Positions 25,950-35,485 are shown, counted from the stretch's first letter. The stretch is 64,000 nt of DNA from Oscillospiraceae bacterium (GCA_902779915.1 CACZDM010000002.1:126243-190242); one strand, 5' to 3'. Notes: generated from the sequence alone by a model not told the origin. Made by a program: numbers and translations.

Positions 25950-27497
25950 TTGCCTAGAAAATCAAAAATATTTAAATATGGTTTGTGGATTGTTTTCATT
26001 GTTTCTCCCTGCATTTTGATGCTAATTTTGTCGAAAATATGGTGTCAAAACATATTTTTAGCAAGACCCTTTTGGAGTGATGAAGTGGGATATTGGAGAG
26101 AGATATTTTCCTTTGCTGAGTGTGGCTTTAAAACCGGATATATTGGAATTAACGAATTAATTCCCAAAGTTGGCCAATTCAGCACTCACAGCTTTTTCCC
26201 AGCATTTTTTTACTATCCCTTTGCTAAAATATTAAATTGGCCGGTTAATGGAATTGTCATTTCAAACTTGATTTTCATTATTGTTTGTTTTGCTTTAGTC
26301 ATCGTCATATATAAACCAAATATATCCCAAACTTTAATGCTAACATGTTTATATTCATTTTTTTCACCAGTTATACTGTTCGTTGAAACATCCATGACTG
26401 AAATTTTAAATTATGGATTTTTGGCATTATTTTTCGTGCTTTTCTATAAGTATTGCAGCTCGGAAGGAAAACACCAAAAATATTTTTTGATTTTGACAAT
26501 ACTTGCTGGAACAATTTGCTCATTTTATAGAATTACTTACGTTGTTTTGCTTATCCTCCCCGTTTTGGTTTTAAGCGACTTCAAACTCAAAAAATTTACT
26601 GCATTATTATTACCATATGGCATATATTCAGGATTGCTGTACCTCGTGACCTCAATTTTCACAGCTCCATACCAACTGGGTGTTTTATATAAATTCACCC
26701 ACTCGTCAAGCATATTCGAATCCATAAAAGTAATCTTGATAAATTGCAAATCCAACATAAGAGATTTGTTCAGCATAACAAATGGATATAACCTCGAGGC
26801 CGGTTTTAGATTACTATATATCATTGTTTTAGCCATATATTTGTTTTGTATATTTTTAAATATTACTGTTAAAAAAAGATTTTTGGTTATATCTTTAAAA
26901 GAAAAAATTAATAAGTTTTATATAATCCAATTTGTTTTATTATTTTTGCCACTGATTATCGTTATAGTCATATATGACATGCATACAAATCGAGAGGTTA
27001 GAGTTCTTGCTCCCTTTTTGTGGGCTTCGTTTTTTAATTTAATTATATATAAAAAGACCTTATCTCTTAAAATTTTCAAACCAATTTTCGCTATGTTTTT
27101 CATATTCAGCATGATTGTTTGGCCTAAAAACTTTTATATGAACAATGAAAGATATTCACACGTTGAAAAAAGAGACTTTACTTTAATCAAAAATGTGGTA
27201 CAATATGAAGAAGACGCCAGTGATCCTTTTGAAAACACTATTTCAACAAACGTTGCTTTTGATTTTGAGCTTTGGTCCAGCCTAGACCCCGGAATTGGAA
27301 TCCAGTGGTTAACTTCTGACTTTGAGCTGGAAGATTGCAAAAGTAAATATTTACTTATTAATAAAGATAAAGGCAAAAATGAAGATAGTGAGGATGACGA
27401 TGAAAGTGAAGACGAAGACATAGAAATAGCTGAATATGAAATCAAAGGCAAAACAGATTTTGGATATTTATATGTGAGGAAGAAGGGTGCGAGCTAA
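25950..27497 (+). CDS. Polytopic membrane protein with acidic C-terminal run
   Basis: 515-aa protein with about ten membrane segments, an acidic residue near the first loop (RPFWSDEVGYW) as in GT-C glycosyltransferases, and an external C-terminal part. Near residues 470-492 there is a dense run of Asp/Glu/Ser (for example EDSEDDDESEDEDIEIAE), unusual for this class. The TTG start at 25950 follows GAGGTG. Its end overlaps the acetyltransferase start by 11 bases. Likely a second membrane transferase or a polysaccharide-handling protein; not assigned to a named family. Confidence 0.6.
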   Translation: MPRKSKIFKYGLWIVFIVSPCILMLILSKIWCQNIFLARPFWSDEVGYWREIFSFAECGFKTGYIGINELIPKVGQFSTHSFFPAFFYYPFAKILNWPVNGIVISNLIFIIVCFALVIVIYKPNISQTLMLTCLYSFFSPVILFVETSMTEILNYGFLALFFVLFYKYCSSEGKHQKYFLILTILAGTICSFYRITYVVLLILPVLVLSDFKLKKFTALLLPYGIYSGLLYLVTSIFTAPYQLGVLYKFTHSSSIFESIKVILINCKSNIRDLFSITNGYNLEAGFRLLYIIVLAIYLFCIFLNITVKKRFLVISLKEKINKFYIIQFVLLFLPLIIVIVIYDMHTNREVRVLAPFLWASFFNLIIYKKTLSLKIFKPIFAMFFIFSMIVWPKNFYMNNERYSHVEKRDFTLIKNVVQYEEDASDPFENTISTNVAFDFELWSSLDPGIGIQWLTSDFELEDCKSKYLLINKDKGKNEDSEDDDESEDEDIEIAEYEIKGKTDFGYLYVRKKGAS

Positions 27498-28224
27498 TTT
27501 GAAAGTTGTGGATGCTTTTTGGGAAAAAAGAAATTTGGGGGTTTGTTGTAATGAAATTGAAATTGAACCTGGTGATGAGACGGATTTTTTGAAAAGAGAA
27601 TTGCCTTTAAATGAAGCGGAATATACGGTTGTTAAAGTGCCAAGCAATAAATTTGACGCTATGTTTTTGATGCAGGATTTGGGTTATACTTACATTGAAT
27701 CCAGCATAAATTTAGTTCATGATTTAAAGGAAATTCGGCTAAATCCTCTCCAGCAAAGAATCATGAATTCAATATCATATTCTACAATGAGTAATAAAGA
27801 CATTGACCAATTGTTTGGCGAAATAAGAAAAGGCATTTTCACAACAGACAGAATTTATATCGATCCATATTTTTCCCATGAACAAGCAGCAAATAGATAT
27901 GTCAACTGGATTTGCGATGAGCTGGAAAGAGGTTGCAAAATTTTTAAATTGACCTATAAAAACAATTCAGTTGGTTTTTTCACATTTAAAGATATAGGCG
28001 AAGGAGTCTGCTATCCGTTTCTAGCTGGAATGTATCAAGACTATTTAAAATCCGGACTTGGCCTTTGCACAATTGAAAAACCTCTGAAGCAAGCGATTAA
28101 CATGAACTATAAACAATATTCAACCTTCATTTCTTCGAACAATACTAGCACGTTTAGCGCTCATGTTGCTTTAAATTTTTCGTTCAAAAAAATATATCAT
28201 GTATATATAAAACACACAGCATAA
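27487..28224 (+). CDS. GNAT acetyltransferase, WecD/RffC-like
   Basis: 245-aa protein with a GNAT fold. The N-terminal part begins with a WEKRNLGV segment like WecD, which N-acetylates dTDP-4-amino-4,6-dideoxygalactose, and the C-terminal half has the YPFLAGMYQDYLKSGLGLCT acetyl-CoA loop. Placement in the same cluster as a WecE-like transaminase supports an aminosugar N-acyltransferase. GTG start after GAGG, overlapping the previous gene by 11 bases, so the genes are translationally coupled. The acyl group could be other than acetyl. Confidence 0.75.
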   Translation: MRANLKVVDAFWEKRNLGVCCNEIEIEPGDETDFLKRELPLNEAEYTVVKVPSNKFDAMFLMQDLGYTYIESSINLVHDLKEIRLNPLQQRIMNSISYSTMSNKDIDQLFGEIRKGIFTTDRIYIDPYFSHEQAANRYVNWICDELERGCKIFKLTYKNNSVGFFTFKDIGEGVCYPFLAGMYQDYLKSGLGLCTIEKPLKQAINMNYKQYSTFISSNNTSTFSAHVALNFSFKKIYHVYIKHTA

Positions 28225-28246
28225 TTATTGCGAGGAGAAAGTTATT

Positions 28247-28990
28247 GTGTTGCTAAAGAGAAAAAACATTTTAATAACAGGAACTAATCGAGGAATAGGC
28301 AAAGCCATACTTATCGAATGCGCTAAAAATGGTGCCAATATTTTAGCTCATGCCAGATCCAAAAACGATGAATTTTTAGAATTTATTAAACAACTAGCGT
28401 TACAATATGACGTGACTATAACTCCTATTTTTTTTGATATGACCGACGTTAAATTGATGAAAGAAAAAATTCGTGAGATTTTTAAGAAAAAAATTAAAGT
28501 TGATGTTTTAATTAATAATGCCGGAATAGCTCATGGTGGTTTTTTTCAAATGACGTCTGTTAGCAAAATAAGAGAGGTTTTTAGTGTTAATTTTTTTTCT
28601 CACCTCGAATTAACCCAACTAACTTTAAAATTGATGACAAAAAACAAATATGGCAGCATTATTAATATTGCTTCGATTGCAGGGATAGATTTAAAAGAAG
28701 GAAATTGTGCATATGGAGTTTCAAAAGCTGCGATTATTGCGTGGACCAAGGTTTTGTCTAGAGAATTGGCTAAATTTAACATTCGAGTCAACGCCATTGC
28801 TCCCGGCTTAACAGAAACTAATATGGCTGGTTTTATGGAACCGAAAGCGGGGAAGGAAATGGTTCAAAACTCTTTGATGAAACGGCTGGGAACCCCCGAG
28901 GAAATAGCAAATGTTGCTGTTTTTTTGGCGAGTGAAAAAGCTTCGTTTGTGAATGGACAAATTATTAGAGTGGATGGTGGGTCGATATGA
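28247..28990 (+). CDS. Short-chain dehydrogenase/reductase, FabG-like
   Basis: 247-aa NAD(P)-dependent oxidoreductase. It has the ITGTNRGIGKAI cofactor loop, the LINNAGIAHGG segment, Ser in IINIASIAG, the catalytic YGVSK (Tyr and Lys), and RVNAIAPGLTETNM, ending with ASFVNGQIIRVDGG. All catalytic residues are present. GTG start after GAGGAG. It overlaps the transketolase N subunit by four bases. In this context it may reduce a keto group produced by the transketolase (inference) rather than work in fatty acid synthesis. Confidence 0.9.
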   Translation: MLLKRKNILITGTNRGIGKAILIECAKNGANILAHARSKNDEFLEFIKQLALQYDVTITPIFFDMTDVKLMKEKIREIFKKKIKVDVLINNAGIAHGGFFQMTSVSKIREVFSVNFFSHLELTQLTLKLMTKNKYGSIINIASIAGIDLKEGNCAYGVSKAAIIAWTKVLSRELAKFNIRVNAIAPGLTETNMAGFMEPKAGKEMVQNSLMKRLGTPEEIANVAVFLASEKASFVNGQIIRVDGGSI

Positions 28991-29820
28991 TTGATAAAAG
29001 TTTGATTAAAAAATGTCAAATGGCGTCTAAAAAAATCAGAATAGATATAATAAAAATGACATATGCTGTTGGTAATGTTGGAGCGCATATCGGGGGAGCA
29101 TTATCTATGGTTGAGATTATGTCTGCTCTATATCTCGGCGTTATGAAATATGACGTAAATAATCCATTTTGGGAAAAGCGCGATCGGTTTATTTTAAGCA
29201 AAGGGCATGGAGTTATGGCTCAATATGCAGCTTTAAAAGAAGCAGGTTTTATCGGCGAGGAAGATTTATTAACTTTTAAAAAAAATGAAACTCAACTTTT
29301 TGCGCATCCAAGCATCAATATGGAAATTGGAGTTGAATTTTCCAGCGGAAGTTTGGGGCAAGGATTGTCTTTAGGAGTTGGAACTGCGCTGGCTTTAAAG
29401 AAAAAATCAAATCAAACGTCTCGAGTCTTTGTCTTGCTTGGCGACGGGGAATGTGATGAAGGCTCGGTTTGGGAGGCTGCTGCATGTTCATCACACTACA
29501 AATTGTCGAATTTAGTCGCAATTGTTGATAAAAACAATTTGCAGTATGACGGCCCGACTGAGGATGTTTTATCTATGGAGAATTTAGAAAAAAAATGGGC
29601 GGATTTCGGCTGGAATTGTTTGAGCGTTGATGGCCATTCTGAAGAGGAAATTTTGAATGCATTAAACGCAAAAACAGAACTTCCTCTGGCAATTATTGCC
29701 AACACAGTTAAAGGCAAGGGAGTTTCGTTCATGGAAAATGAACCAACTTGGCATAATAATCACCTAACTAAACAGCAATTTTGTCAAGCTATGGAAGAAC
29801 AAGGGGTGCAAAGTGTGTGA
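28987..29820 (+). CDS. Transketolase, N-terminal (thiamine-diphosphate-binding) subunit
   Basis: 277-aa split transketolase subunit. It shows the AVGNVGAHIGGALSMVEIM opening, SKGHGVMAQYA, GSLGQGLSLGVG, and the thiamine pyrophosphate motif GDGECDEG followed by VDKNNLQYDG. It lacks the pyrimidine-binding domain, which is encoded next. Four-base overlap with the SDR gene and with the C subunit. Because it is embedded in a glycan cluster, its acceptor may be an aldehyde made by the LuxE/LuxC-like enzymes downstream (inference). Confidence 0.93.
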   Translation: MIDKSLIKKCQMASKKIRIDIIKMTYAVGNVGAHIGGALSMVEIMSALYLGVMKYDVNNPFWEKRDRFILSKGHGVMAQYAALKEAGFIGEEDLLTFKKNETQLFAHPSINMEIGVEFSSGSLGQGLSLGVGTALALKKKSNQTSRVFVLLGDGECDEGSVWEAAACSSHYKLSNLVAIVDKNNLQYDGPTEDVLSMENLEKKWADFGWNCLSVDGHSEEEILNALNAKTELPLAIIANTVKGKGVSFMENEPTWHNNHLTKQQFCQAMEEQGVQSV

Positions 29821-30797
29821 TTGATTATAAACGTTCGAACATAAAATTATGGTCTCGACTTGGATCTTGCGGAGCTTTTGGGGTTGCTGCAAATGAACTG
29901 GCTCAAACAAGTGATAAGATTTTGATGATAACCTCAGATCTTTGTTTCTACTCGGGGCTGAATCGCTTTAAATCTAAATATCCCGATAGGCTATATAACT
30001 GTGGGATAGCAGAACAAAACATGGTTGGAGTGGCAGCAGGCCTTGCTAAGGAAGGATTTGTCCCCTTCGCGACAACATACGCAACATTTGCAGCAGCACG
30101 TTGCGCAGATCAAGTCAGAGTAAATATGGGATATATGAAGCTGAACATGAAATTGGTTGGCCTAACAGCTGGAGTTTCTGTCGGAATATTGGGTCCAACT
30201 CATATCAGCATTGAAGACATAGCGATCATTCGGTCAATTCCAAACATTATCATTCTTTCTCCCGCTGACTGCACAGAGACCGTTAAAGCAACCATTGCTG
30301 CAGCAAAAATTGACGCCCCTGTATATTTGCGTTTATCTGGCCCAATGAATAATCCCGTGGTTTATACTCAAGACTATGAATTTGAAGTTGGAAAGGCAAT
30401 TGAGCTTAAAGATGGCGGCGACGTTTCCATTATCGCTACTGGAACAATGGTCTATAATTCTTTAAAGGCAGCAGAAATTTTAGACCAAAAATATTCTATC
30501 AAGTCCAAAGTTATTGATATGCACACTATAAAGCCGCTAGACACACAGATTATAGACCAATCTTGCAAAAACAAATTATTGGTCACTGTTGAGGAACATA
30601 GCAAAATTGGCGGTTTGGGATCGGCTGTTGCTGAATATCTGTCGGAAAAAAGCGTAAGACCTCCTCAGCTGATCATAGGGTTTTGCGATGAATATAAACA
30701 CGCTGCAAGTTATGATTATTTGATAAAACAATATGAACTTGAGCCAGAGCAGATCGCAGAAAAAATCGCTTTAAAATATAAAAACATGAAAGGATAG
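29817..30797 (+). CDS. Transketolase, C-terminal subunit
   Basis: 326-aa partner of the preceding subunit, with the pyrimidine-binding domain (ITSDLCFYSGLNRF, YNCGIAEQNMVGVAAGLA with the catalytic Glu, FAAARCADQVR) and C-terminal domain (IDMHTIKPLD, VEEHSKIGGLGSAVAEY). I place the start at GTG 29817, which overlaps the TGA of the N subunit by four bases and is preceded by AAGGGG; an upstream in-frame start at 29781 is less likely. Together they form a complete two-chain transketolase. Confidence 0.93.
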   Translation: MIDYKRSNIKLWSRLGSCGAFGVAANELAQTSDKILMITSDLCFYSGLNRFKSKYPDRLYNCGIAEQNMVGVAAGLAKEGFVPFATTYATFAAARCADQVRVNMGYMKLNMKLVGLTAGVSVGILGPTHISIEDIAIIRSIPNIIILSPADCTETVKATIAAAKIDAPVYLRLSGPMNNPVVYTQDYEFEVGKAIELKDGGDVSIIATGTMVYNSLKAAEILDQKYSIKSKVIDMHTIKPLDTQIIDQSCKNKLLVTVEEHSKIGGLGSAVAEYLSEKSVRPPQLIIGFCDEYKHAASYDYLIKQYELEPEQIAEKIALKYKNMKG

Positions 30798-30804
30798 ATT
30801 TATT

Positions 30805-31044
30805 ATGACAAATTTAGAAAAATATATAAAGGCATTTGAAGAAACTTTCAATATCACAGCAGATCAAACCAAAGGGCTTAAGTATCAAGCAATCAGCGAG
30901 TGGGACTCAGTTGGCCACATGAGCTTGATTGCGGCTTTGGAGGACGAATTTGACATAATGATCGACACTGACGACATTATAGATTTTAGTTCCTTCGAGA
31001 AGGGAAAGGAGATTCTCTCTAAATATGATGTGGAGATTAAGTGA
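30805..31044 (+). CDS. Acyl carrier protein
   Basis: 79-aa acidic, helical protein with the phosphopantetheine attachment site WDSVGHMSL (Ser of DSVGH). Eight bases after the transketolase C subunit. Its end overlaps the AMP-ligase start by 20 bases, so ACP and ligase are tightly coupled, suggesting that the ligase loads an acyl group onto this ACP. It is separate from fatty acid biosynthesis genes, so it is probably dedicated to the cluster. Confidence 0.93.
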   Translation: MTNLEKYIKAFEETFNITADQTKGLKYQAISEWDSVGHMSLIAALEDEFDIMIDTDDIIDFSSFEKGKEILSKYDVEIK

Positions 31045-32443
31045 ATTTGGCGAAAATGTTGCTGTTATCGAGGAAAATGGCCGGGAAATTTCATACAGTG
31101 AGCTTTGCAGTCTTTCAGAAAAATTGAGAGGATATTTTGAGTCCAGGTGTTTGGTTTTTAATTTTTGCAGCAACACATTAGGCTGCTTGCTGGGGTATAT
31201 CACTTTTATTAACAATAAAATTGTGACTTTGATGGTTGACAGCGGCCTTGAGCGAGATTTGTCAAATAATTTAATAAAAACATATCAACCAAAATATTTA
31301 TGGCTTCCAAAAGATAAAGCTAAACTTTTTGAAAAATATGAGACTGTTTGTGAAATTGTTGGCTATTGTTTGATTAAAACCGATTTTACTTGTTGTTATA
31401 ATTTGAATGAAAATTTGGCTCTTTTGCTGACAACATCCGGTTCAACCGGAAGCTTTAAACTGGTCAGGCAGAGTTATAAAAATATAATATCAAACACCAA
31501 TTCCATAATAAAGTATTTAAAATTAGACTCCAGCCAGCGATCCATATCCACTCTTCCCATGCACTACACATATGGTCTGTCTATTGTCAACACCCATTTA
31601 AAGGTTGGAGCCAGCTTGGTTTTAACTGAAAAAACTCTAATGCAAAGAGAATTTTGGAAACAATTAAAAGATTTTCGAGTGACTTCTTTTGGCGGCGTTC
31701 CATACACATATGAAATGTTGGACAAATTAAGGTTTTTTAGGATGGACTTGCCGTATCTTCAGACCATGACGCAAGCTGGAGGTCGGTTATCTTTAAATCT
31801 ACACAAAAAGTTTGCAGAATATGCTCTAAAAAGTAGCAAAAATTTTGTTGTTATGTATGGGCAAACAGAAGCAACGGCGAGGATGTCATATTTGCCTCCG
31901 GAAAAATCTTTAACAAAAGCTGGCAGCATCGGAATCGCAATCCCTGGCGGGGAATTTAGCTTGGTTGGTGAGAATCTGGAGCCTATAACGGAGCCGGGGA
32001 TTGAAGGAGAACTGATATATCGAGGAGAAAATGTGACGCTTGGATATGCAAAATGTGTTGATGATTTAGCCAAAGGAGACCAAAGAAACGGCGTTTTGAA
32101 AACCGGCGACATGGCAAAATTTGACGAGGATGGTTTTTATTATATAGTTGGAAGAAAAAAGAGATTTTTAAAAATATTTGGCAGCAGGGTTAATTTAGAC
32201 GAAGCTGAGCAGCTTTTGCGCTTGGAGTTTGAGGATATTGACTGCGCTTGTTGTGGCGTGGATGACAGGATGTATATATTCATAAATAAGCAAGAAAAAA
32301 CAGATGATGTTCTAAAATTTATATCTTCAAAAATGTCTCTGCATCACTCAGCATTTAAGGTTTTGCATATTGAAAAAATTCCCAGGAGTGAATCAGGAAA
32401 AATTTTATATCCCGCGTTGGAGGGCTATTATGATAAACTATGA
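31025..32443 (+). CDS. AMP-forming acyl/amino-acid ligase
   Basis: 472-aa ANL-superfamily enzyme that adenylates a carboxylic acid. Motifs: the P-loop-like LLTTSGSTGSFKLVRQSY, MHYTYGLS, FGGVPYTYEML, MYGQTEATARMSYL, LIYRGENVTLGYA, KTGDMAKFDEDGFYYIVGRKKRFLKIFG and the C-terminal PRSESGKILYP with the catalytic Lys. Start ATG 31025 lies within the ACP end. Likely activates an unknown acid for transfer to the ACP upstream. Slightly short (family about 500 aa) but complete in motifs. Confidence 0.88.
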   Translation: MMWRLSEFGENVAVIEENGREISYSELCSLSEKLRGYFESRCLVFNFCSNTLGCLLGYITFINNKIVTLMVDSGLERDLSNNLIKTYQPKYLWLPKDKAKLFEKYETVCEIVGYCLIKTDFTCCYNLNENLALLLTTSGSTGSFKLVRQSYKNIISNTNSIIKYLKLDSSQRSISTLPMHYTYGLSIVNTHLKVGASLVLTEKTLMQREFWKQLKDFRVTSFGGVPYTYEMLDKLRFFRMDLPYLQTMTQAGGRLSLNLHKKFAEYALKSSKNFVVMYGQTEATARMSYLPPEKSLTKAGSIGIAIPGGEFSLVGENLEPITEPGIEGELIYRGENVTLGYAKCVDDLAKGDQRNGVLKTGDMAKFDEDGFYYIVGRKKRFLKIFGSRVNLDEAEQLLRLEFEDIDCACCGVDDRMYIFINKQEKTDDVLKFISSKMSLHHSAFKVLHIEKIPRSESGKILYPALEGYYDKL

Positions 32444-33512
32444 CGAGATTTTAAATTTGAAACCTTTTTCTTTGAATAGGTCCCAAAAAACCGAAATGTT
32501 AACTAAAAATCTCGCTTATTTGACTAAACATCATTATAATAATTGTGAGATATATAAAAATATGTTAGACGTGATAGATTTTGACGAAAAAAATGTCAAA
32601 ACCTATTATGATTTGCCGTTTATTCCTGTCAGTCTTTTTAAGCAACTGGAGCTAAAAAGTGTTCCCCAAGATGAAGTTTTTAAGGTCATGACTTCATCGG
32701 GAACGACTGGCCAGGCTGTTTCGAAAATATATTTAGACCGAGAAACTGCAAGCCGCCAGCAAAAGACATTGGTTAGCATTGTTTCGGAATTCACGGGTTC
32801 TGCGAGGATGCCAATGCTCATAATAGACAGCCCGTCGGTTATAAAAAATCGAGCAATGTTTTCAGCAAGAGGCGCTGGAATATTGGGGTTTTCAATTTTT
32901 GGCAAAAAAAAGACATACGCTTTAAATGACGACATGAGCTTAAACGTTGAGGCGATCGAAAAATTTTTAGCTGAAAACAAGGATGAAAAAATTTTCCTCT
33001 TCGGTTTCACATTTATGATATGGAAGCATTTTTATCAAGAACTTTTAAAATTAAACAAACATTTTGACCTTTCAAAAGGAATATTGTTGCACGGGGGAGG
33101 ATGGAAAAAGCTTGCGTCTGAAGCTGTTTCTCATGAAGATTTTAAAAATCGATTGACCTCAGTTTGTGGACTTTGCGATATACACGATTATTATGGCATG
33201 GTTGAACAGACCGGATGCATATACATGTCGTGTGAATATGGACACTTGCATTCCAGCATTTTTTCTGATATAATAACTAGAAGAGCTCTGGACTTGAAGC
33301 CATGTGAATTCGGCGAATCAGGGATTGTTCAAGTGGTTTCGATTTTGCCAAAGTCATATCCGGGGCACTCGCTTTTGACTGAAGACGAGGGCGTTGTTTT
33401 AGGAGAAGATGACTGCAAGTGTGGCAGGATGGGAAAATATTTTAAAATTAACGGCAGGTTAAAAAACGCTGAAATCAGGGGGTGCAGTGATACATATGCA
33501 AACAAATTTTGA
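32430..33512 (+). CDS. LuxE-like acyl-protein synthetase
   Basis: 360-aa member of the LuxE family, an AMP-forming ligase that activates a carboxylate and passes the acyl group to the reductase LuxC. It shows TSSGTTGQAVSKIYLD (adenylate motif), HGGGWKK, and YYGMVEQTGCIYMSCEYGH with Cys residues. Start ATG 32430 after a GGAGGG site; the frame reads upstream into the previous gene but that extension is not used. It overlaps the AMP-ligase and LuxC genes by 14 and 26 bases. No bioluminescence genes are here. Confidence 0.88.
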   Translation: MINYDEILNLKPFSLNRSQKTEMLTKNLAYLTKHHYNNCEIYKNMLDVIDFDEKNVKTYYDLPFIPVSLFKQLELKSVPQDEVFKVMTSSGTTGQAVSKIYLDRETASRQQKTLVSIVSEFTGSARMPMLIIDSPSVIKNRAMFSARGAGILGFSIFGKKKTYALNDDMSLNVEAIEKFLAENKDEKIFLFGFTFMIWKHFYQELLKLNKHFDLSKGILLHGGGWKKLASEAVSHEDFKNRLTSVCGLCDIHDYYGMVEQTGCIYMSCEYGHLHSSIFSDIITRRALDLKPCEFGESGIVQVVSILPKSYPGHSLLTEDEGVVLGEDDCKCGRMGKYFKINGRLKNAEIRGCSDTYANKF

Positions 33513-34686
33513 AAATTTAGAATATGTTGTTGGAAATAGTCAGACAATAGAAAATATGCTTCCAATGCGGCCGTTTGCTCCTTTTGCGGACTGTGTTGTT
33601 GATTTTTTGAACGCATTATCTAAAGCATTAATGAAAAAAGGCAAAAATTTCTCAGATATTGTGACTTTTGGGTTTTGGTGTCGAAAATCTGCGATTTTAA
33701 AGCAGAAAGAAAAATATGACGATTTGTCTTCAAGAATTGGCCGAGGAATAGTTTTCCACAGCACTCCATCTAATGTTGCGGTTAATTTTGCGTTTAGTTT
33801 TGCAAGTGGATTGCTAGCCGGCAATGCGAATATAGTTAGGCTACCTGCTAAAAATTTTGAACAAGTCGAAATAATATGTGAATGTGTCAACAATTTATTA
33901 AAATCGGATTTTTCAAATTTAGCTAAATATGTATGTATGCTAAAATATTCGTCTGATGAGAAAATAACCGACTTTATGTCATCAATATGTGACACGAGAA
34001 TCATTTGGGGCGGAGATCAAACGATTGCAAACATCAGAAAATCTCCACTTGGGCCCAGGGCAACCGAAATAACCTTTGCCGATCGATATTCGATAGCTGT
34101 GATTTGTGCGGATGAATATTTAAAGATGAATAATAAAGACAACATAGCAGCAAATTTCTATAATGACACATATTTTTCCGACCAAAACGCCTGCACATCT
34201 CCCAGAATTATTGTTTGGATTGGCGATGAAAAAGAGAAAGCCAAGGAAGTTTTTTGGGAAAATATCGAGAAAATGGTTGCTAAGGAGTATGAAATGGCTC
34301 CTGTTCAAGTTGTTGGAAAGCTGACTGCTTTGTTTAAAGTTGGGGCGGCTCACAAAGTTAAATTGATTCCGCAAAAAAGCCAGTATATAACTCGAGTGAA
34401 AGTAGACAAAATACCTGGCGACTTGATGGACTATAAATATAACAGCGGATTCTTTTTTGAATATGATGCCGACAATTTGTCTGAAATTTTTCCAATATGC
34501 GATAAAAAATGCCAAACATTAACATATTTAGGAATAGATCCAAATAATATAAAAGCTTTTATTTCTGAATATAGGCCAGAAGGCGTGGATCGAGCTGTTC
34601 CAATGGGAAAATCTATGGACTTTGATCTTGTTTGGGACGGGTATGATCTAATAAGAGAATTGTCTAGAAAATTTGCTGTTATATGA
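33487..34686 (+). CDS. LuxC-like acyl-CoA/acyl-protein reductase
   Basis: 399-aa NADPH-dependent enzyme of the LuxC/aldehyde dehydrogenase fold, which reduces an activated acyl group to an aldehyde. It shows GRGIVFHSTPSNVAVNFAFS, an FASGLLAGNANIVRLP segment, and the FSDQNACTSPR segment with the probable catalytic Cys. GTG start overlaps the LuxE gene, with AGGGGG just before it; an ATG nine bases later is possible. Last enzyme gene of the cluster before two small transporter-like genes. The LuxE/LuxC pair implies that an aldehyde is an intermediate. Confidence 0.88.
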   Translation: MIHMQTNFENLEYVVGNSQTIENMLPMRPFAPFADCVVDFLNALSKALMKKGKNFSDIVTFGFWCRKSAILKQKEKYDDLSSRIGRGIVFHSTPSNVAVNFAFSFASGLLAGNANIVRLPAKNFEQVEIICECVNNLLKSDFSNLAKYVCMLKYSSDEKITDFMSSICDTRIIWGGDQTIANIRKSPLGPRATEITFADRYSIAVICADEYLKMNNKDNIAANFYNDTYFSDQNACTSPRIIVWIGDEKEKAKEVFWENIEKMVAKEYEMAPVQVVGKLTALFKVGAAHKVKLIPQKSQYITRVKVDKIPGDLMDYKYNSGFFFEYDADNLSEIFPICDKKCQTLTYLGIDPNNIKAFISEYRPEGVDRAVPMGKSMDFDLVWDGYDLIRELSRKFAVI

Positions 34687-34745
34687 TTAATATTTTAGTC
34701 ATATGGAAATTAATTTAAAAAATTAAAGGGGAGGATGGTTGTTTT

Positions 34746-35108
34746 ATGAAAGCAAAAGCTTTAATTTTTCTGCATATGATACTAGTTATGTATTCACTGA
34801 GTGGCGTTTTTGCCAAATTTGCTGGGATTCAGGAATTTGGAAGTGTGTATTTTTTCATATATTATGGAATCGAATTGATAATTTTGCTTTTATACACTGT
34901 TTTTTGGCAACAAATTATAAAAATCCTTCCTTTAACGTTGATGTTTGCAAACAAAGCCATAACCATCATTTGGGGAATTGTTTGGGGAATGGTTATTTTT
35001 GATGAAAAATTAACGTTAGGTAAAATAGTAGGCTCTGTTTTAATTATTTTGGGAATAATTTTTTATACTAAATGTAATAATTTGGGAAAGGAAGATATAA
35101 ATGCATAA
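34746..35108 (+). CDS. Small EamA/SMR-like membrane protein, possible flippase subunit 1
   Basis: 120-aa protein with four membrane segments. The C-terminal part (WGMVIFDEKLTLGKIVGSVLIILGI) is the EamA-type signature also seen in ArnE and ArnF, which flip undecaprenyl-phosphate-aminoarabinose. It overlaps the next gene by eight bases, so the two likely form a heterodimer as ArnE/ArnF do. With the ArnC-like transferase they would provide flipping of a polyprenyl-linked sugar (inference). Confidence 0.75.
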   Translation: MKAKALIFLHMILVMYSLSGVFAKFAGIQEFGSVYFFIYYGIELIILLLYTVFWQQIIKILPLTLMFANKAITIIWGIVWGMVIFDEKLTLGKIVGSVLIILGIIFYTKCNNLGKEDINA

Positions 35109-35451
35109 TTCTTTTTTAATATGTGTTATTGTGTTGCTAATGTCAATTTTTATAAGTTCAATTTCTCAAGTTATTTTAAAAAAATCAACTTTTAAGCATT
35201 ATGATAGTGTTATTAGGGAATATATAAATTTACCAGTTGTTTTAGCGTATAGCATATTTTTAGTTGCAACCACAATGTCTGTTTTTGCGTATGGCGCTAT
35301 TCCGCTTTCGCTTGCCGTTGCGCTGGAAACAACCAGTTATTTATATATCACGTTTTTTGGAGTCGCCATTTTTAAGGAAAAATTAACAAAACAAAAAATA
35401 TTTTCACTCGCGTTAATTATCGTGGGGATTTTGGTTTATGCTTTGGTTTAA
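35101..35451 (+). CDS. Small EamA/SMR-like membrane protein, possible flippase subunit 2
   Basis: 116-aa four-segment membrane protein with the same pattern as its upstream neighbour (ISSISQVILKKSTFKHY, ALETTSYLYITFFGVAIFKEKLTKQKIFSLALIIVGI). Closest recognised type is ArnF/EmrE. It is the last gene of the surface-glycan cluster and faces the convergent sporulation pair. Confidence 0.75.
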   Translation: MHNSFLICVIVLLMSIFISSISQVILKKSTFKHYDSVIREYINLPVVLAYSIFLVATTMSVFAYGAIPLSLAVALETTSYLYITFFGVAIFKEKLTKQKIFSLALIIVGILVYALV

Positions 35452-35485
35452 ATTAAAATATATCAATGATAATTTTTGATTTATG

